A DNA stretch of 64,000 nt from Prevotella lacticifex. GTDB taxonomy: Bacteria; Bacteroidota; Bacteroidia; Bacteroidales; Bacteroidaceae. Location: positions 357,228-421,227 of the forward strand of contig NZ_BPTV01000002.1 in NCBI RefSeq assembly GCF_019973375.1, in the 5' to 3' direction. A program made the position numbers and the translations under genes. The notes under the pieces were generated by a model, which saw nothing but the letters and a program-made list of their open reading frames with translations, was not told the origin of the DNA and made no database searches. Below are positions 63,507 through 64,000 of the stretch, one piece after another; the stretch's first letter is position 1, and each line of letters starts with the position of its first letter.

Positions 63507-64000
63507 TCATCCGGCCGCCTTCATCTGCTCGAGGAGCTCGCGCTGACGGTCGTTGAGCTGTGTGGGCAGGGTGACATTAAACGAGATGATAAGGTCGCCG
63601 TATGTGCCGTCGCCCCTGTCGTAGCCTTTGCCGCGCAGGCGAACCTTAGTGCCGTTCTGGGTGCACGGTTTAACCTTCAGCTTGAACTTATGACCGGTGC
63701 TGAGCTGGATTATTATCTCGCCGCCGAGGAGTGCCGTATAGAGGTCGATGTTCACCTTGGCGTCCATCTGCCCCGTACTGCGCCGCCCGCCACCGAAGTG
63801 GAAGCTGCTGCCATGGGGCGAACCCGCATTGCCGAAGAGGTCCTCAAAGAAACTCGAGAAGCCGCTGCCACCATGTGAGAAACTGCCGAAGTCGAATCCG
63901 CCGAATGGATCGCCTCCGCCACCGGCACCACCGAAGCCGCCAAATCCGCCGCCCTGACCGCCACCGGCCTGCTCGAAGGCCTCGGCGTCGCGCCAGCGCT
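63507..64000 (-). CDS. DnaJ/CbpA-family co-chaperone, C-terminal part (runs off the right edge)
   Basis: About 164 residues visible; the J domain lies outside. A Gly/Phe-rich linker (FGGFGGAGGGGDPFGGFDFG), the FSSFFEDLFG segment, then a C-terminal beta domain (VNIDLYTALLGGEIIIQLST; GTKVRLRGKGYDRGDGTYGD). No CxxCxGxG zinc repeats, so it is CbpA-like (type II), an Hsp70 partner. Confidence 0.87.
   Translation of the reverse strand, partial: RWRDAEAFEQAGGGQGGGFGGFGGAGGGGDPFGGFDFGSFSHGGSGFSSFFEDLFGNAGSPHGSSFHFGGGRRSTGQMDAKVNIDLYTALLGGEIIIQLSTGHKFKLKVKPCTQNGTKVRLRGKGYDRGDGTYGDLIISFNVTLPTQLNDRQRELLEQMKAAG

Overview
The window is chromosomal DNA of a Bacteroidales bacterium, most likely Prevotellaceae. 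Supporting signs are TAnnTTTG-type promoters, SusC/TonB-era protein families, a Bacteroidetes-type GDP-fucose synthase, CTnDOT-style tra genes and integrases, and a tRNA-Ser without an encoded CCA. No species can be fixed from sequence alone.

Region 1 (1-19.5 kb, AT-rich accessory DNA). A tight + strand operon holds the C-terminal part of a CHAT protease and three genes matching the His-Xaa-Ser radical SAM system (HxsD, HxsB, HxsC), joined by ATGA overlaps. It is followed by several short operons of envelope proteins: lipoproteins, TPR and Sel1 proteins, small membrane peptides, a DUF4407 membrane protein, a lipoprotein with five 20-residue repeats, a vWA protein fused to an A1S_2505-like domain, a nucleotidyltransferase, and an 862-residue TPR-retropepsin-TonB_C fusion. 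A second, full-length exported TPR-CHAT protease lies in the middle on the opposite strand. Five operons share the same promoter-like element, GTTAACC-N15/16-CATAAAGRG, which marks them as one regulon. This is the best candidate for an undescribed system in the window.

Region 2 (19.5-49.6 kb, GC-richer). This is a decayed composite conjugative or mobilizable element. The left part has a truncated relaxase, MobC, three stacked tandem arrays (35 bp x6, 35 bp x8, 17 bp x4), an excisionase-like protein, a tyrosine integrase and a multi-HTH protein. It abuts a traG cut off just after its Walker A motif. Then come traF, traE, DUF3127, DUF3408 and ParA genes (minus strand), an IS4-like element, a cell-wall hydrolase, and the + strand accessory block (DUF4099, PRTase-MutS_I-DUF3945, ArdC-like antirestriction, Toprim, zinc ribbon, HU, lipoprotein). 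Two copies of one 1661-bp IS, each with 6-bp target duplications, interrupt two genes. A second integrase, flanked by about a dozen GGCTACA arm-like sites, lies next to tRNA-Ser(TGA). Most transfer genes (traH-Q, full traG, full relaxase) are missing here, so the element looks non-autonomous.

Region 3 (49.6-53.2 kb) holds tRNA-Ser, a 73-bp tandem repeat, an IS1634-family element and non-coding DNA with a palindromic element. Region 4 (53.2-64 kb) is core-like: a degenerate PP2C-like membrane protein, the GDP-fucose pathway (manC, gmd, fcl) with a DUF559 nuclease gene set inside a repeat element, xylulokinase, two small winged-helix proteins, aspS, and the C-terminal part of a DnaJ-family chaperone.
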